Shown here piece by piece: positions 26,159 to 37,076 of a stretch of DNA of 64,000 bases. The position numbers and the translations under genes are program-made. Position 1 is the stretch's first letter. Every line of letters begins with the position of its first letter. Location: contig FUZM01000004.1 in the NCBI GenBank assembly GCA_900167925.1, forward strand, positions 243,216 through 307,215, given 5' to 3'. This DNA comes from Bacteroidales bacterium WCE2008. GTDB lineage: Bacteria > Bacteroidota > Bacteroidia > Bacteroidales > UBA932. The notes under the pieces are model-generated. The model worked only from the letters and a program-made list of their open reading frames with translations, did no database searches and was not told the origin of the DNA.

Positions 26159-27304
26159 ATGAACACATTAATCAAAACACTTTTCTGCGTAACCGCAGCT
26201 GCGATATCTCTCACAAGCTGCGCCCAGAAAGAAAAGACCACAAAATCGGGCCTCAACCCGGAAGATTTCGTTGCTGAGTATAACGAAGCTCCTACCGCTC
26301 TCTATACTCTCACGAACAAGAACGGGATGGAGGTCTGCATCACCAACTTCGGAGGAAGAATCGTGTCCATCATGGTTCCGGACAAGGACGGCAACCTCAA
26401 GGACGTAGTCCTGGGTTTCCCTACTGTAAAGGACTACTTCCCGCAGAACCATCTTTCCGATTTCGGAGCATCGATCGGCCGCTATGCCAACCGTATCGGT
26501 CAGGGAAAATTCACTCTCGACGGTGTAGAGTACCAGCTCCCGAGAAACAACTTCATGCACTGTCTCCATGGCGGCCCTACAGGCTGGCAGTATCAGGTCT
26601 ATGAGACCGTGGAAGCCGACAAGCACCATGTAAAACTCATGCGTGTTTCTCCTGACGGTGACAACAATTTCCCTGGAACTGTAACGGCCTACACGACCTA
26701 CACCCTTACCGAGGACAACAGCATCGAGATCAGCTACGAGGCCACCACGGACGCCCCTACGATCATCAACATGACCAACCACTCCTACTTCAACCTCTCA
26801 GGAGATCCGGCAGCCTATGATGTGATCGACGACGTCCTCTACATCAACGCCTCAGCAATCACCCCTATCGACAGGACCTGCATGACCTCAGGCGAAATAG
26901 TTCCGGTCGAGGGCACCCCGTTCGACTTCAGGACTCCGAAGGCAATCGGCAAGGACATCGCCGCAGACGACGTCCAGATCCGCAACGGCAACGGTTATGA
27001 CCATAACTGGGTCCTCAGCAACAACGGCAGCATGGATATAGCTGCAGCAGAGGTCTACAGCCCAGTGACCGGCATCGTACTCACAGTCTATACAGACGAG
27101 CCGGGACTTCAGGTGTACACTGGAAACTTCCTTGACGGAAGCGCTATCGGCAAGAACGGAGTTTCATACAAGTTCCGCAGCGGTATCTGCCTCGAAAGCC
27201 AGAAATATCCTGACACCCCTAACAAGCCAGAGTGGCCTTCAGCTGTCCTCCGCCCTGGAGAGACCTACACCAGCCACTGTACCTACTCATTCTCGACAAG
27301 ATAA
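26159..27304 (+). CDS. galM: Aldose 1-epimerase (mutarotase), lipoprotein
   Basis: 381 residues with a lipoprotein signal ending LTSC (Cys at about 21), so it acts in the envelope. It interconverts alpha and beta anomers of free sugars, here probably arabinose ahead of uptake. GASIGRYANRI and the catalytic His in NMTNHSYFNLSG are visible; the catalytic Glu lies in SGICLESQKYPDTPN. It is 21 bases after araR and 12 before the transporter gene, in the same operon. Confidence 0.94.
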   Translation: MNTLIKTLFCVTAAAISLTSCAQKEKTTKSGLNPEDFVAEYNEAPTALYTLTNKNGMEVCITNFGGRIVSIMVPDKDGNLKDVVLGFPTVKDYFPQNHLSDFGASIGRYANRIGQGKFTLDGVEYQLPRNNFMHCLHGGPTGWQYQVYETVEADKHHVKLMRVSPDGDNNFPGTVTAYTTYTLTEDNSIEISYEATTDAPTIINMTNHSYFNLSGDPAAYDVIDDVLYINASAITPIDRTCMTSGEIVPVEGTPFDFRTPKAIGKDIAADDVQIRNGNGYDHNWVLSNNGSMDIAAAEVYSPVTGIVLTVYTDEPGLQVYTGNFLDGSAIGKNGVSYKFRSGICLESQKYPDTPNKPEWPSAVLRPGETYTSHCTYSFSTR

Positions 27305-27316
27305 TACTAAGATAAA

Positions 27317-29230
27317 ATGAACTTGATACAAGCAATCCACAATTCCGGTTTCGCAACCGTGGATATGCTCATCCTGGTGTTCTACCTGATTCTCCTCGTG
27401 ACCCTCGGTCTATACCTGGGAAGAGGAAAGAAAGGACAGCAGAAGAGCGCTAACGACTACTTCCTCGCCGGCAACACCCTTACCTGGTGGGCAGTAGGTG
27501 CATCTCTGATCGCGGCCAACATCTCGGCCGAACAGTTTATCGGCATGTCCGGAACGGGCTACCGCGACGGTATAGCTACTGCAGCCTATGAGATCATGGC
27601 AGCAGTAACTCTCATCGTTATCGGCAAGTTCCTGCTCCCTGTCATGCTCAAGCAGAAGATCTTCACGATCCCGCAGTTCCTCCGCGAACGCTACAATGAC
27701 GGAGTCGGCCTCGCATTCTCAGTGCTCTGGCTCTTCCTCTATGTATTCGTGAACCTCACTTCAGTAGCCTGGCTCGGAGCCCTCGCCATCGAGCAGATCC
27801 TTGGTCTTGAAGGACTCGCCCTGCAGATAGGAGGACTTACGATATCGATCAGGATGTGCATAATCCTCTTCCTGTTCATCGTGGCGGGTATTTATTCTAT
27901 CTACGGAGGTCTTGCATCTGTGGCCTGGACTGACGTCATGCAGGTAGTCTTCCTCGTAGGCGGCGGTCTCATCACCGCATACTTCGCCCTCAAGGCTGCC
28001 GGCAACGGCGCAGGCGCGTTCGCAGGTCTCGCCAACGTCTATACCGACCTCACAAGCGGAGAGCATCTCACAGATACCCACTTCCACCTAGTTATCCAGG
28101 AAAGCCACAACGCCAGCGCGTTCGCAAACGTTCCCGGCATCGCCGCTATCGTGGGCGCCGTATGGCTTACGAATCTCGGCTACTGGGGCTTCAACCAGTA
28201 CATCATCCAGAAGGGACTTGCAGCCAAGAGCGTAGACGAGGCCCAGAGAGGTCTTATCTTCGCCGGCTTCCTCAAGATACTCATCCCGTTCATCGTGGTG
28301 CTTCCTGGAGTCTGCGCATACTATATGTCCATACATCCGGAGCTCTTCTCCCATCTTCAGGGCCAGATCAACGTCGCCGATGATGCCTATCCATGGCTCG
28401 TCCGCAACTTCGCTCCTACCGGCATCAAGGGACTTTCGTTCGCGGCCCTTACCGCAGCGATCATCTCCTCCCTCGCTTCTATGCTGAACAGTACTTCAAC
28501 CCTGTTCACGATGGATATCTACAAGAAATACATCAAGAAAGACGCTACCGACAAGTCTCTTGTCAACATGGGCCGTCTCGTGGCTCTCTGCGCCCTCATA
28601 ATAGCAGCCATCGCTGTCAAGCCTCTCCTCGGAGGACTCGACCAGGCATTCCAGTATATCCAGGAATACTCCGGCTTCATCTATCCTGGCATCATCACAG
28701 TCTTCGGACTCGGCCTTCTCTGGAAGAGAGCTTCCGCTAAGGCTGCAGTATGGACAGCTATCGCGACTATCCCTCTCGGCGTGATCTTCAAGATCACCCT
28801 TCCTGATGTCGCCTTCCAGCTCCGCGCCGGATATATCTTCATCATCCTCTTCGCGATGTTCGTGATCATCACCCTGATCGACAAGAAATTCGAGTCATGC
28901 GAACTTCCTTCTGAAGAGGACCGCAAATCCATGCTCAAATGGGCAAGGATCCTCGGCGGCGCCGGTCTCTTCTTCATCGTGGCAGCAGCCATCGTGACTA
29001 TCTTCAATCCGATCCCTTATCTCAACGACATAGGTTTCCAGGCATTCTATTTCTTCGGCGTTCTCGTCGGCTCATCGGCAGTATGGCTCTGGTCCAACGC
29101 CAACGACAAGAAGAAAGACGCAAAGGCCCTCCCTATCGACCTCAAGCTCTTCCATACCAGCAAGGGCTATGCATACGGAGCTCTCGGCATCTGCGTAATC
29201 ACCTGTATCATCTATGTACTTTTATGGTAA
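27317..29230 (+). CDS. Sodium:solute symporter (SSS family), probable L-arabinose transporter
   Basis: 637 residues, about 14-15 membrane segments, inner membrane. The family signature region WWAVGASLIAANISAEQFIGMSGTGY follows segment 1, as in SGLT-type sodium/sugar symporters, and STSTLFTMDIYKKYIKK is the typical later loop. There is a charged loop at about 545-560. Position between galM and araD in the arabinose operon points to arabinose as substrate; that is inference from context. The araD gene starts 6 bases later. Confidence 0.9.
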   Translation: MNLIQAIHNSGFATVDMLILVFYLILLVTLGLYLGRGKKGQQKSANDYFLAGNTLTWWAVGASLIAANISAEQFIGMSGTGYRDGIATAAYEIMAAVTLIVIGKFLLPVMLKQKIFTIPQFLRERYNDGVGLAFSVLWLFLYVFVNLTSVAWLGALAIEQILGLEGLALQIGGLTISIRMCIILFLFIVAGIYSIYGGLASVAWTDVMQVVFLVGGGLITAYFALKAAGNGAGAFAGLANVYTDLTSGEHLTDTHFHLVIQESHNASAFANVPGIAAIVGAVWLTNLGYWGFNQYIIQKGLAAKSVDEAQRGLIFAGFLKILIPFIVVLPGVCAYYMSIHPELFSHLQGQINVADDAYPWLVRNFAPTGIKGLSFAALTAAIISSLASMLNSTSTLFTMDIYKKYIKKDATDKSLVNMGRLVALCALIIAAIAVKPLLGGLDQAFQYIQEYSGFIYPGIITVFGLGLLWKRASAKAAVWTAIATIPLGVIFKITLPDVAFQLRAGYIFIILFAMFVIITLIDKKFESCELPSEEDRKSMLKWARILGGAGLFFIVAAAIVTIFNPIPYLNDIGFQAFYFFGVLVGSSAVWLWSNANDKKKDAKALPIDLKLFHTSKGYAYGALGICVITCIIYVLLW

Positions 29231-29236
29231 AATATC

Positions 29237-29929
29237 ATGTTAGAACAGCTTAAGGAAAAAGTCTGCAAGGCTAATCTGGATCTCGTAAAGCACGGTCTGG
29301 TCATATTTACCTGGGGTAACGTCTCTGCCATCGACAGGGAATCCGGCCTGGTGGTGATCAAGCCGAGCGGAGTAAGCTATGACAATATGAAGCCAAGCGA
29401 CATGGTGGTGGTCGATCTCGACGGCAATATCGTCGAGGGAGACCTCCGCCCTTCGTCCGACACCCCTACCCACCTTGTGCTCTACAAGGCCTTCAGGGAG
29501 ATCGGAGGCGTCGTCCATACGCACTCCACCTACGCGACCGCCTGGGCCCAGGCCGGCAAGGATATCCCGAACATCGGGACAACCCATGCCGACTACTTCC
29601 ATGATGCGATTCCATGCACCGCCGACATGACCAAGGAGGAAGTGCAGGGCGCATACGAACTGGAGACAGGCAACGTCATTGTCAAGAGATTCGAAGACAT
29701 CAATCCGGTGCATACTCCGGGAGTGCTTGTCAAGAACCATGGTCCTTTCTCATGGGGCAAGGACGCCGACGAGGCCGTCCACAACGCCGTAGTCATGGAA
29801 CAGGTCGCAAAGATGGCCTTCATAGCCTTCAGTGTCAATCCGGAGCTGACCATGAATCCTCTTCTCGTGGAAAAGCATTTCTCGAGGAAACATGGTCCTG
29901 ACGCATATTATGGACAAAAAAAGAAATAA
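29237..29929 (+). CDS. araD: L-ribulose-5-phosphate 4-epimerase
   Basis: Converts L-ribulose 5-phosphate to D-xylulose 5-phosphate, the last arabinose-specific step before the pentose phosphate pathway. A class II aldolase/adducin fold of 230 residues. Zn-binding HTH is in [14 protein letters not shown], with IGTTHADYF downstream and NHGPFSWG towards the C-terminus. 2 bases separate it from araA. Confidence 0.96.
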   Translation: MLEQLKEKVCKANLDLVKHGLVIFTWGNVSAIDRESGLVVIKPSGVSYDNMKPSDMVVVDLDGNIVEGDLRPSSDTPTHLVLYKAFREIGGVVHTHSTYATAWAQAGKDIPNIGTTHADYFHDAIPCTADMTKEEVQGAYELETGNVIVKRFEDINPVHTPGVLVKNHGPFSWGKDADEAVHNAVVMEQVAKMAFIAFSVNPELTMNPLLVEKHFSRKHGPDAYYGQKKK

Positions 29930-29931
29930 AT

Positions 29932-31473
29932 ATGGTAAAAGCATTTGATAATCTCGAGGTCTGGTTCATTACCGGCGCCCAGCTTCTCTACGGAGGAGAT
30001 GCAGTCGTCCAGGTCGACGGACACTCCACAAAGATGGTGGAGGGAATGAATGCCTCCGGCATACTCCCTATTAAACTCGTTTACAAAGGTACCGCAAACT
30101 CTACCGAAGAGGTTGCCGAACTCATGGCGGCTGCCGAGGTCGAGAAGAAATGCGTCGGTGTAATCACCTGGATGCATACCTTCTCCCCTGCCAAGATGTG
30201 GATCCACGGTCTGCAGAAACTCCGCAAACCGCTTCTCCACCTGCATACCCAATTCAACGAAGAGATTCCTTGGGATACCATGGACATGGACTTCATGAAT
30301 CTCAACCAGAGCGCCCATGGAGACCGCGAATACGGATTCATACTCAGCCGCATGCGCAAGGCCCACAAGACTGTAGTTGGCTATTGGAAAGACCCTCAGA
30401 CTCTCGGCCACATCGCCGTATGGCAGCGCGTGGCCGCGGCATGGGCAGACGCCCAGGACCTCAAGATCCTCCGTTTCGGCGACCAGATGAACAATGTCGC
30501 CGTAACCGACGGAGACAAGGTGGAAGCCGAGATGAGACTCGGATACCATGTCGATTACATGCCTTTCAGCAGCGTGATGGAGTATTTCGACAAAATCGCT
30601 GACAAGGATGTGGATGCTCTCGTTAAAGTCTATTTCGAGGAGTATGACCATGCCAGGGAGCTCGAGGACAAGAACTCCGAGGCATACCGCAAGATATGGA
30701 ACTCCGCCAAGGCAGAGCTTACCCTCCGCGCTGTCCTGAAGGACACCGGCGCAAAGGGCTTCACGACCAATTTCGATGACCTCGGAGACTACAATGTAGA
30801 GAAGACAGGCCGCGGCTTCGACCAGATTCCGGGACTCGCATCCCAGAGACTGATGGCCGAAGGCTATGGTTTCGGAGCAGAAGGTGACTGGAAGACGGCG
30901 GCCCTTTACCGCACGGTATGGTACATGACCCAGGGACTTCCTGAGGGATGCTCATTCCTCGAGGACTACACCCTCAACTTCGACGGCAAACGTTCCGCTA
31001 TTCTCCAGGCCCATATGCTCGAAGTCTGCCCTCTGATTGCGGCTGCCAAGCCTAAGCTCGAGGTACATCATCTCGGCATCGGCATACGCAAGACCCAGAC
31101 CGCCCGCCTGGTGTTCACCAGCAAGACCGGAAAGGGCGTGACCGCAACGGTTGTCGATATGGGCGGACGTTTCCGTCTCGTCGTCAACGACGTGGAGTGC
31201 ATCGAGCCGAAACCGCTTCCTAAGCTTCCTGTAGCATCCGCTCTCTGGATTCCTATGCCGAATTTCGAGGTCGGAGCAGGCGCGTGGATTCTCGCAGGAG
31301 GTACGCACCACAGCTGCTTCTCATACGACATCACTCCTGAGTACTGGGAGGACTACGCCGAAATCGCAGGCATCGAAATGCTGCATATCAGCGAAAAGAC
31401 CACCCTCGAGGACTTCAAGAGAGAGATGCGCATCAACGAAGTATATTACTTACTCAATAAAGCCCTCAAGTAA
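29932..31473 (+). CDS. araA: L-arabinose isomerase
   Basis: Isomerises L-arabinose to L-ribulose, with Mn2+. 513 residues, normal for the family. Seen are [12 protein letters not shown] at the start, THTxSP-like [21 protein letters not shown] with a metal Glu, [11 protein letters not shown] with a metal His, and [11 protein letters not shown] near the end. Its TAA overlaps the araB ATG by one base. Confidence 0.98.
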   Translation: MVKAFDNLEVWFITGAQLLYGGDAVVQVDGHSTKMVEGMNASGILPIKLVYKGTANSTEEVAELMAAAEVEKKCVGVITWMHTFSPAKMWIHGLQKLRKPLLHLHTQFNEEIPWDTMDMDFMNLNQSAHGDREYGFILSRMRKAHKTVVGYWKDPQTLGHIAVWQRVAAAWADAQDLKILRFGDQMNNVAVTDGDKVEAEMRLGYHVDYMPFSSVMEYFDKIADKDVDALVKVYFEEYDHARELEDKNSEAYRKIWNSAKAELTLRAVLKDTGAKGFTTNFDDLGDYNVEKTGRGFDQIPGLASQRLMAEGYGFGAEGDWKTAALYRTVWYMTQGLPEGCSFLEDYTLNFDGKRSAILQAHMLEVCPLIAAAKPKLEVHHLGIGIRKTQTARLVFTSKTGKGVTATVVDMGGRFRLVVNDVECIEPKPLPKLPVASALWIPMPNFEVGAGAWILAGGTHHSCFSYDITPEYWEDYAEIAGIEMLHISEKTTLEDFKREMRINEVYYLLNKALK

Positions 31474-33062
31474 TGGACGCCAAATCTACCATACTTTCGG
31501 GCAAGGCTATTCTCGGCATCGAATTCGGCTCTACCAGAATCAAGGCAGTGCTGATCGATGCCGCCAACAAGCCGATCGCCCAGGGTAGCCATACCTGGGA
31601 GAACCAGCTGGTGGACGGGCTGTGGACATACAGTCTCGACGCCATCTGGGACGGACTCCGCGACTGCTACGGCGACCTCCGGGCCGACGTACGGAAGCAG
31701 TATGGCGTAGAAATCGAAAAGCTGGCGGCAATCGGCATCAGCGCCATGATGCACGGCTACATGGCCTTCGATTCAAAGCAGAACATCCTCGTGCCTTTCA
31801 GGACATGGAGGAATACCAATACCGGCAAAGCTGCAGCAGCGCTGTCGGAACTGTTCAATTTCAATATTCCTCTTCGGTGGAGCATCTCGCATCTGTATCA
31901 GGCTATTCTCGACAAGGAGCCTCATGTAAAAGACATAGACTTTCTGACTACACTTGCGGGATATATCCACTGGCAGCTGACCGGGCGTAAAGTGCTCGGA
32001 ATCGGCGACGCCTCCGGAATGATTCCGGTAGATTCTACTACCGGGACCTATTCGGCGGCAATGGTTGGCAGTTTCGACGCACTGACCGCAGACTATGGTT
32101 TCAGATGGAAGCTTACGGACATCCTTCCTGCAGTCCTGAATGCCGGAGAGGATGCAGGCTCGCTTACTCCGGAAGGAGCAAAGAGACTGGACGCATCCGG
32201 ACATCTCCAGCCGGGAGTTCCGTTCTGCCCTCCTGAAGGCGACGCCGGTACCGGAATGGTAGCGACAAATGCCGTCAAGCCTCGTACCGGAAATGTGTCC
32301 GCCGGCACATCGTCGTTCTCGATGATAGTGCTGGAGAAGGAGCTGTCAAGGCCTTATGAGATGATCGACATGGTCACGACCCCTGACGGAAGTCCGGTTG
32401 CCATGGTGCATTGCAACAACTGCACGTCGGACCTCAACGCTTGGGTAGGCATCTTCAAGGAGTATCAGGAGCTTCTCGGAGTCCCTGTAGATATGGACGA
32501 GCTGTACGGAAAGCTGTACAACAAAGCCCTCGAAGGCGATGCTGACTGCGGCGGACTTATCTCATACAACTACTTCTCGGGAGAGCCTGTTGCCGGACTT
32601 ACTGACGGAAGGCCGTTGTTCGTACGCTCCGCATCAGACAAGTTCAACCTTGCCAACTTCATGCGTGCGCATCTGTACGGTTCGGTCGGAGTACTGAAAC
32701 TGGGCAACGACATTCTCTTCAAGAAGGAGAAGGTCAAGGTCGAAAGGATTACCGGACACGGGGGTCTGTTCAAGACAAAAGGCGTCGGACAGAGAATTCT
32801 GGCCGCAGCTCTCGACTCCCCTATCTCCGTAATGGAGACGGCAGGAGAAGGCGGAGCCTGGGGTATAGCCCTGCTTGCTTCTTACCTTGTCAACAAGGGA
32901 GGAAAGTCTCTCGCGGACTATCTCGAGTCTGAAGTCTTCGCCGGAAACACCGGAATGGAGGTAAGACCGGACGAGGCCGATGTCAAAGGATTCAACAGTT
33001 ATATCGGTAACTATATTGCCTGTCTCCCTGTCGAGAAGGCAGCCGTAGAATCGAAAAAATAG
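31473..33062 (+). CDS. araB: Ribulokinase, FGGY family
   Basis: Phosphorylates L-ribulose to L-ribulose 5-phosphate. 529 residues with the actin-like ATPase start [24 protein letters not shown], an AGTSSFSM-type phosphate loop in the second half, and [11 protein letters not shown] near the C-terminus. It ends the operon, followed by a strong terminator. The gene order kinase-last is specific to this locus; all three catabolic steps are present. Confidence 0.94.
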   Translation: MDAKSTILSGKAILGIEFGSTRIKAVLIDAANKPIAQGSHTWENQLVDGLWTYSLDAIWDGLRDCYGDLRADVRKQYGVEIEKLAAIGISAMMHGYMAFDSKQNILVPFRTWRNTNTGKAAAALSELFNFNIPLRWSISHLYQAILDKEPHVKDIDFLTTLAGYIHWQLTGRKVLGIGDASGMIPVDSTTGTYSAAMVGSFDALTADYGFRWKLTDILPAVLNAGEDAGSLTPEGAKRLDASGHLQPGVPFCPPEGDAGTGMVATNAVKPRTGNVSAGTSSFSMIVLEKELSRPYEMIDMVTTPDGSPVAMVHCNNCTSDLNAWVGIFKEYQELLGVPVDMDELYGKLYNKALEGDADCGGLISYNYFSGEPVAGLTDGRPLFVRSASDKFNLANFMRAHLYGSVGVLKLGNDILFKKEKVKVERITGHGGLFKTKGVGQRILAAALDSPISVMETAGEGGAWGIALLASYLVNKGGKSLADYLESEVFAGNTGMEVRPDEADVKGFNSYIGNYIACLPVEKAAVESKK

Positions 33063-33099
33063 CTGAATCAATAATATTCAAACACATTTTTCATACGGA

Positions 33100-33133
33100 A
33101 AGAGCGGTCGGTCTACCGGCCGCTCTTATATTT
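33100..33133 (+). terminator. Terminator of the arabinose operon
   Basis: 12-bp stem 33100-33111/33116-33127 with one G-T pair, TCTA loop, T-rich tail. The following LysR gene converges on it. Confidence 0.9.
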
Positions 33134-33134
33134 T

Positions 33135-33983
33135 TTACTGGAGGCTGTCGATGACAGACTGGCGCAGAAGCCGGCAGAGAGGCTGGTCCATGAATGCCGG
33201 CGACGGGTCGAAATGGATGTCGAAAGCAAGGGATGTCAGCACTGCCGGCAGGAGGACGAGACTGCCTTCGGTGACATGGCGACGGACAGCCGGGGACGGG
33301 ACGACTCCGACCAGAGAGTCCGATTCCATGACCATAGACTTGACGAGCTCGACCGACGGAGAGACGACCGAGACGCGGGCGCGGAGGTCCGGGGTCAGCA
33401 TCGGGAGATACCGGTCCCATACGGCAAAACTGTTGGAGACATGGACCCCTGCGAGGGTCGAGAACCCGGTACGGGCAGTCGGATTGGAGGCAGAGGCGAC
33501 GGCGGCAGCGTCCATGATCCCGACTACTTTCGCTTCTCCCTCGAAGTCCATTGTCCCGGGACTCGGGCTGACAGTCAGACTGAGGTCGGCATTGTCGGCG
33601 CGACCGACAGTGAAGGCTATTTCGGGGTTACCGACTGCTATGGCAGAAAGGGCCGGCGGCAGAATATATGAGGCCGAAACCGGGTCGGCGTCGATCATGA
33701 CCGGCTTCGAGGCGGCCGGACTGCCGGATTCCCCGAACATGGAGTTGGCGGCCGAGTACCAGTAGAGGATCTTTTCGGCGTATTTCATGAAACTGCGGCC
33801 GGCGTCGGTGAGGGAGACTTCGCCGCGGTTTCTGGAGAACAGTTCCGTGCCCAGGGATTTTTCCAGGGCCGTGATATGCTGGCTGACAGCCGGCTGGGAG
33901 ATGCCGAGAGTCTTGGCCGCCAGGGTGAAACTCCCCTGCTCAGCCAAAGTGACGAATACTCTCAGTCTGAAATCTTCCTGCAT
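33135..33983 (-). CDS. LysR-type transcriptional regulator
   Basis: 282 residues. The N-terminal winged HTH (about 1-65) has FVTLAEQGSFTLAAKTLGISQPAVSQHI and LEKSLGTELFSR, a textbook LysR DNA-binding domain; a LysR effector domain follows (about 90-280), poorer in conserved motifs and Ala/Ser/Val-rich. It converges with araB and is divergent from the M16 peptidase gene, 174 bases away. A -7-like CTAAGTTA (minus strand TAACTTAG) lies at 34004-34011. The ligand and targets are unknown; the divergent M16 gene is the nearest candidate. Confidence 0.93.
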   Translation of the reverse strand: MQEDFRLRVFVTLAEQGSFTLAAKTLGISQPAVSQHITALEKSLGTELFSRNRGEVSLTDAGRSFMKYAEKILYWYSAANSMFGESGSPAASKPVMIDADPVSASYILPPALSAIAVGNPEIAFTVGRADNADLSLTVSPSPGTMDFEGEAKVVGIMDAAAVASASNPTARTGFSTLAGVHVSNSFAVWDRYLPMLTPDLRARVSVVSPSVELVKSMVMESDSLVGVVPSPAVRRHVTEGSLVLLPAVLTSLAFDIHFDPSPAFMDQPLCRLLRQSVIDSLQ

Positions 33984-34157
33984 GATCCCGCGATTAATCT
34001 TCGCTAAGTTACATATTTTCCGGTTGATGGAGATGGATTTGCATGGAATTTGCGGATAAAAAATCCGGCCAAATACAATTTCTTAAAATATTTATTGTTT
34101 TTCGATAAATATTTATAAATTTGCAATAAAACAAGAAAACCATTAATAATAATCACA

Positions 34158-36974
34158 ATGAAAAAATTTCTGTTTACTATCGCTTCATTAGTGCTGACGG
34201 CAAGTTCATTCCTTGCATTCGGCCAGGCAGGAGAACTACCGACTGATCCGGCCGTACGTAAAGGAAAACTTGACAACGGTCTGACCTACTATATCAGGCA
34301 TAATGAAATCCCTGAGGGCCGTGCGGAGTTTTATCTCGCCACCGACGTCGGAGCTATCCAGGAGACCCCGGACCAGGATGGTCTCGCCCACTTCCTGGAG
34401 CACATGTGCTTCAACGGCACTAAGAACTTCCCTGACAAAGGCATTCTCGACTATCTCCAGTCTATCGGAGCATCTTTCGGCGGCAACGTCAATGCCTCTA
34501 CGGGAGTCGAGCAGACTGTCTACATGCTCAACAATATTCCGCTTGTAAACCAGACTGTCATCGATACCTGTATCCTTATCATGCATGACTACGCCTACTA
34601 TGTGACCAACGATCCCGTAGAGATCGACAAGGAGAGAGACGTCATCCTCGAAGAAAAGAGGTACAGGGACAGCGGCGAATGGAGAATCCAGCGCAAGGCA
34701 GAAAAGATAATTTATGAAGGGACAAAATATGCTGACTGCAGCATTATCGGTACCGAAGAGCAGCTCAAGACATTCAAGCCTGAAAGCCTCCACAACTTCT
34801 ACAAGACCTGGTACCACCCGGATATGCAGGCTCTCATCGTAGTGGGAGATGTCGATGTGGATTACGTAGAGCAGAAGATCAAAGATATCTTCGGTGAGAT
34901 TCCTTCGGCCGTGGATCCAAAGGCAAAGGATGTGATCAAGATTCCTGAGTTCATCGAGACCAGGGTAGGCATCCTTACAGATCCGGAGCTTTCAAGAGGT
35001 TCTGTCAATGTGCTCTGGGAGAGCGAGCCTCTGCCTGAGGAGTACAACAACACAGCTGTCGGATTCTCTACTGACATCGTCAAAAGTATAATCTGCGATA
35101 TAGCCAGAGAAAGACTGTCCGACCTCGCGGCAAAGCCAGACTGTCCTTTCATCAACGCAAATCTCGGCTTCTACGGATATTGCGAGACGATGGAAGCGGT
35201 CGAAGGTTCTGTCACCTTTAAGGAAGGCAAGGCAGTCGAGGCCTTCAACGCCCTCATGCTCGAAATCGAGAAGATCAAGAGATTCGGTTTCACTGACGAC
35301 GAGGTCGAAAGAGCCAAGGAAGAACTTCTCTCCCAGTACGAGACCAGCGCCAACAAAGCCGACACGAGAAAGAACTCCCAGCTCGTATATGAGCTTATCT
35401 ATAACTTCTTCGACAATACTCCGTACATGGCTCCTAAGGACCAGTATGAGCTTGCGAAGATGATCATCGGACAGGGAATCAACGCTCAGGTGCTCAACCA
35501 GGTGCTTCCTACCCTCTTCCCGGACAAGAACACTGTAATCATCTACAGATCTCCTGAAAAAGAAGGTATCGTACATCCGACGGAGCAACAGCTTCTCGAT
35601 GTATTCAATGCGGCCAAGACTGCCGAGATCGAACAGACTGAAGGCGAGAAGATAGAGAAGGACTTCCTCGATCCGTCAGCACTCAAGGCTGGAAAGGTCA
35701 AATCCGAATCGGATGGACTCTATGGCAGCAAAGTCTGGAATCTTTCCAACGGTGTCAAGGTCATCCTTTATCCTAGCGAACTCGAGAAAGACAGAATCAT
35801 GGTCAGACTCGAAAAAGAAGGCGGCTCAAGCACCATTCCTGTCGAGGACATGCCAAGTTTCGATTCCAATATCCTTGCTCTCTTCAACCAGAACAGCGGT
35901 ATTTCCCGCTTCCCGGCAACTACCGTAGGCAAGATGCTTTCCGGCAAGCAGGTATCCACTTCGTTCGGCATCGGCGAGTTCAGGCAGACCCTCAGCGCGA
36001 ATTCTACCGTGAAAGATATCGAGACCGCGTTCCAGATGCTTCACCTTATGGTTACCGATCCGCGTTTCGACAAGGACGAGTATGACAAGGGCATAAACAC
36101 TATCAAGGCCATCCTTCCTAATCTCGTAAGCCAGCCGGACTTCAAGCTTCAGGAAGAAGTCGCCAAGACTATCTATGTCAACAAGGAGCGCAACGAGGTC
36201 CTCAGCGACGCCATCCTTGAGAAAGCCAGCCTCGAGACTCTCGAGAAGCACTACAGAAGACTGTTCTGCGATGCTGCCGGAGCCACGCTCTATATAGCAG
36301 GAGACTTCGATCCGGAGGCCATAAAACCGCTCGTCGAGACCTATGTCGCTTCTCTTCCGGCAGACAAGAAGGCCGAAAAGTGGATTGACAACGACAACGA
36401 CATAAAGAAAGGCAAGATCGTCAACGACTTCAAGGCCGTGATGAATACGCCTCAGACTACTGTCGCCGATATCTACACCGCCTACATCGATGACAGCTAC
36501 GCCAATGAGGTCGCTCTCGGCGCAGTAAGCTATATCATGGACATGAGATATACCACTTCTCTCCGCGAGGAGGAAGGCGGCACCTATGGAGCCAGCACTA
36601 TGGGAGATCTCAGTTCAGAGCCTGAGCCTATGGCTATGTTCCAGATCTTCTTCAAATGCAACCCTGACAAGGCAGACAAGCTCCGCGAGCTTGCCACAAA
36701 AGGCCTCAATGAACTTGCAGAGAACGGTCCTACCGCCGAAGAGTTCACGATGGCTATCAATAATATCAAGAAGAACATTCCTGAGCGCAGAGTCAACAAC
36801 AGCTACTGGCTGAGCTGTCTTCTCGAGAACGAGCATCTCGGAAGAGACCGCGACAAGGGATATGAGGCCGCAGCAGAGGCTCTTACGGCAGAGGCTGTCA
36901 AGGCTATGGCCAAGACCATCGTTTCAAGCGGCAACTATATCGAACTGATCATGAGACCTCAGGTAGAGGAATAA
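34158..36974 (+). CDS. M16 family zinc peptidase (two-domain, secreted)
   Basis: 938 residues. Signal peptide (about 1-23, ending AFGQA), then an M16 repeat with the inverted zinc motif HFLEH (His78, Glu81, His82) and a downstream Glu in the EKRYRDSGEWR region. The second half (about 520-930) is the inactive M16 partner domain, as in pitrilysin-type clamshell peptidases that degrade peptides in the periplasm. A -7 box TAAATTTG is at 34116-34123, with a weaker ATTG 18 bases upstream. Monocistronic, with a terminator after it. Confidence 0.95.
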   Translation: MKKFLFTIASLVLTASSFLAFGQAGELPTDPAVRKGKLDNGLTYYIRHNEIPEGRAEFYLATDVGAIQETPDQDGLAHFLEHMCFNGTKNFPDKGILDYLQSIGASFGGNVNASTGVEQTVYMLNNIPLVNQTVIDTCILIMHDYAYYVTNDPVEIDKERDVILEEKRYRDSGEWRIQRKAEKIIYEGTKYADCSIIGTEEQLKTFKPESLHNFYKTWYHPDMQALIVVGDVDVDYVEQKIKDIFGEIPSAVDPKAKDVIKIPEFIETRVGILTDPELSRGSVNVLWESEPLPEEYNNTAVGFSTDIVKSIICDIARERLSDLAAKPDCPFINANLGFYGYCETMEAVEGSVTFKEGKAVEAFNALMLEIEKIKRFGFTDDEVERAKEELLSQYETSANKADTRKNSQLVYELIYNFFDNTPYMAPKDQYELAKMIIGQGINAQVLNQVLPTLFPDKNTVIIYRSPEKEGIVHPTEQQLLDVFNAAKTAEIEQTEGEKIEKDFLDPSALKAGKVKSESDGLYGSKVWNLSNGVKVILYPSELEKDRIMVRLEKEGGSSTIPVEDMPSFDSNILALFNQNSGISRFPATTVGKMLSGKQVSTSFGIGEFRQTLSANSTVKDIETAFQMLHLMVTDPRFDKDEYDKGINTIKAILPNLVSQPDFKLQEEVAKTIYVNKERNEVLSDAILEKASLETLEKHYRRLFCDAAGATLYIAGDFDPEAIKPLVETYVASLPADKKAEKWIDNDNDIKKGKIVNDFKAVMNTPQTTVADIYTAYIDDSYANEVALGAVSYIMDMRYTTSLREEEGGTYGASTMGDLSSEPEPMAMFQIFFKCNPDKADKLRELATKGLNELAENGPTAEEFTMAINNIKKNIPERRVNNSYWLSCLLENEHLGRDRDKGYEAAAEALTAEAVKAMAKTIVSSGNYIELIMRPQVEE

Positions 36975-36993
36975 ACTCATACTTAGCACAATT

Positions 36994-37037
36994 AAAGGGG
37001 GCAGCTCGTAAAAGGGCTGCCCCTTTTCCGATTTTTT
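36994..37037 (+). terminator. Terminator after the M16 gene
   Basis: Stem 36994-37005/37016-37027 (GGGGCAGC core, A/T-extended), 10-base loop, then a T-run at 37032-37038. Confidence 0.9.
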
Positions 37038-37076
37038 TATTAAATTTGCATTTTATACGAGTATCAGGCTTAATAT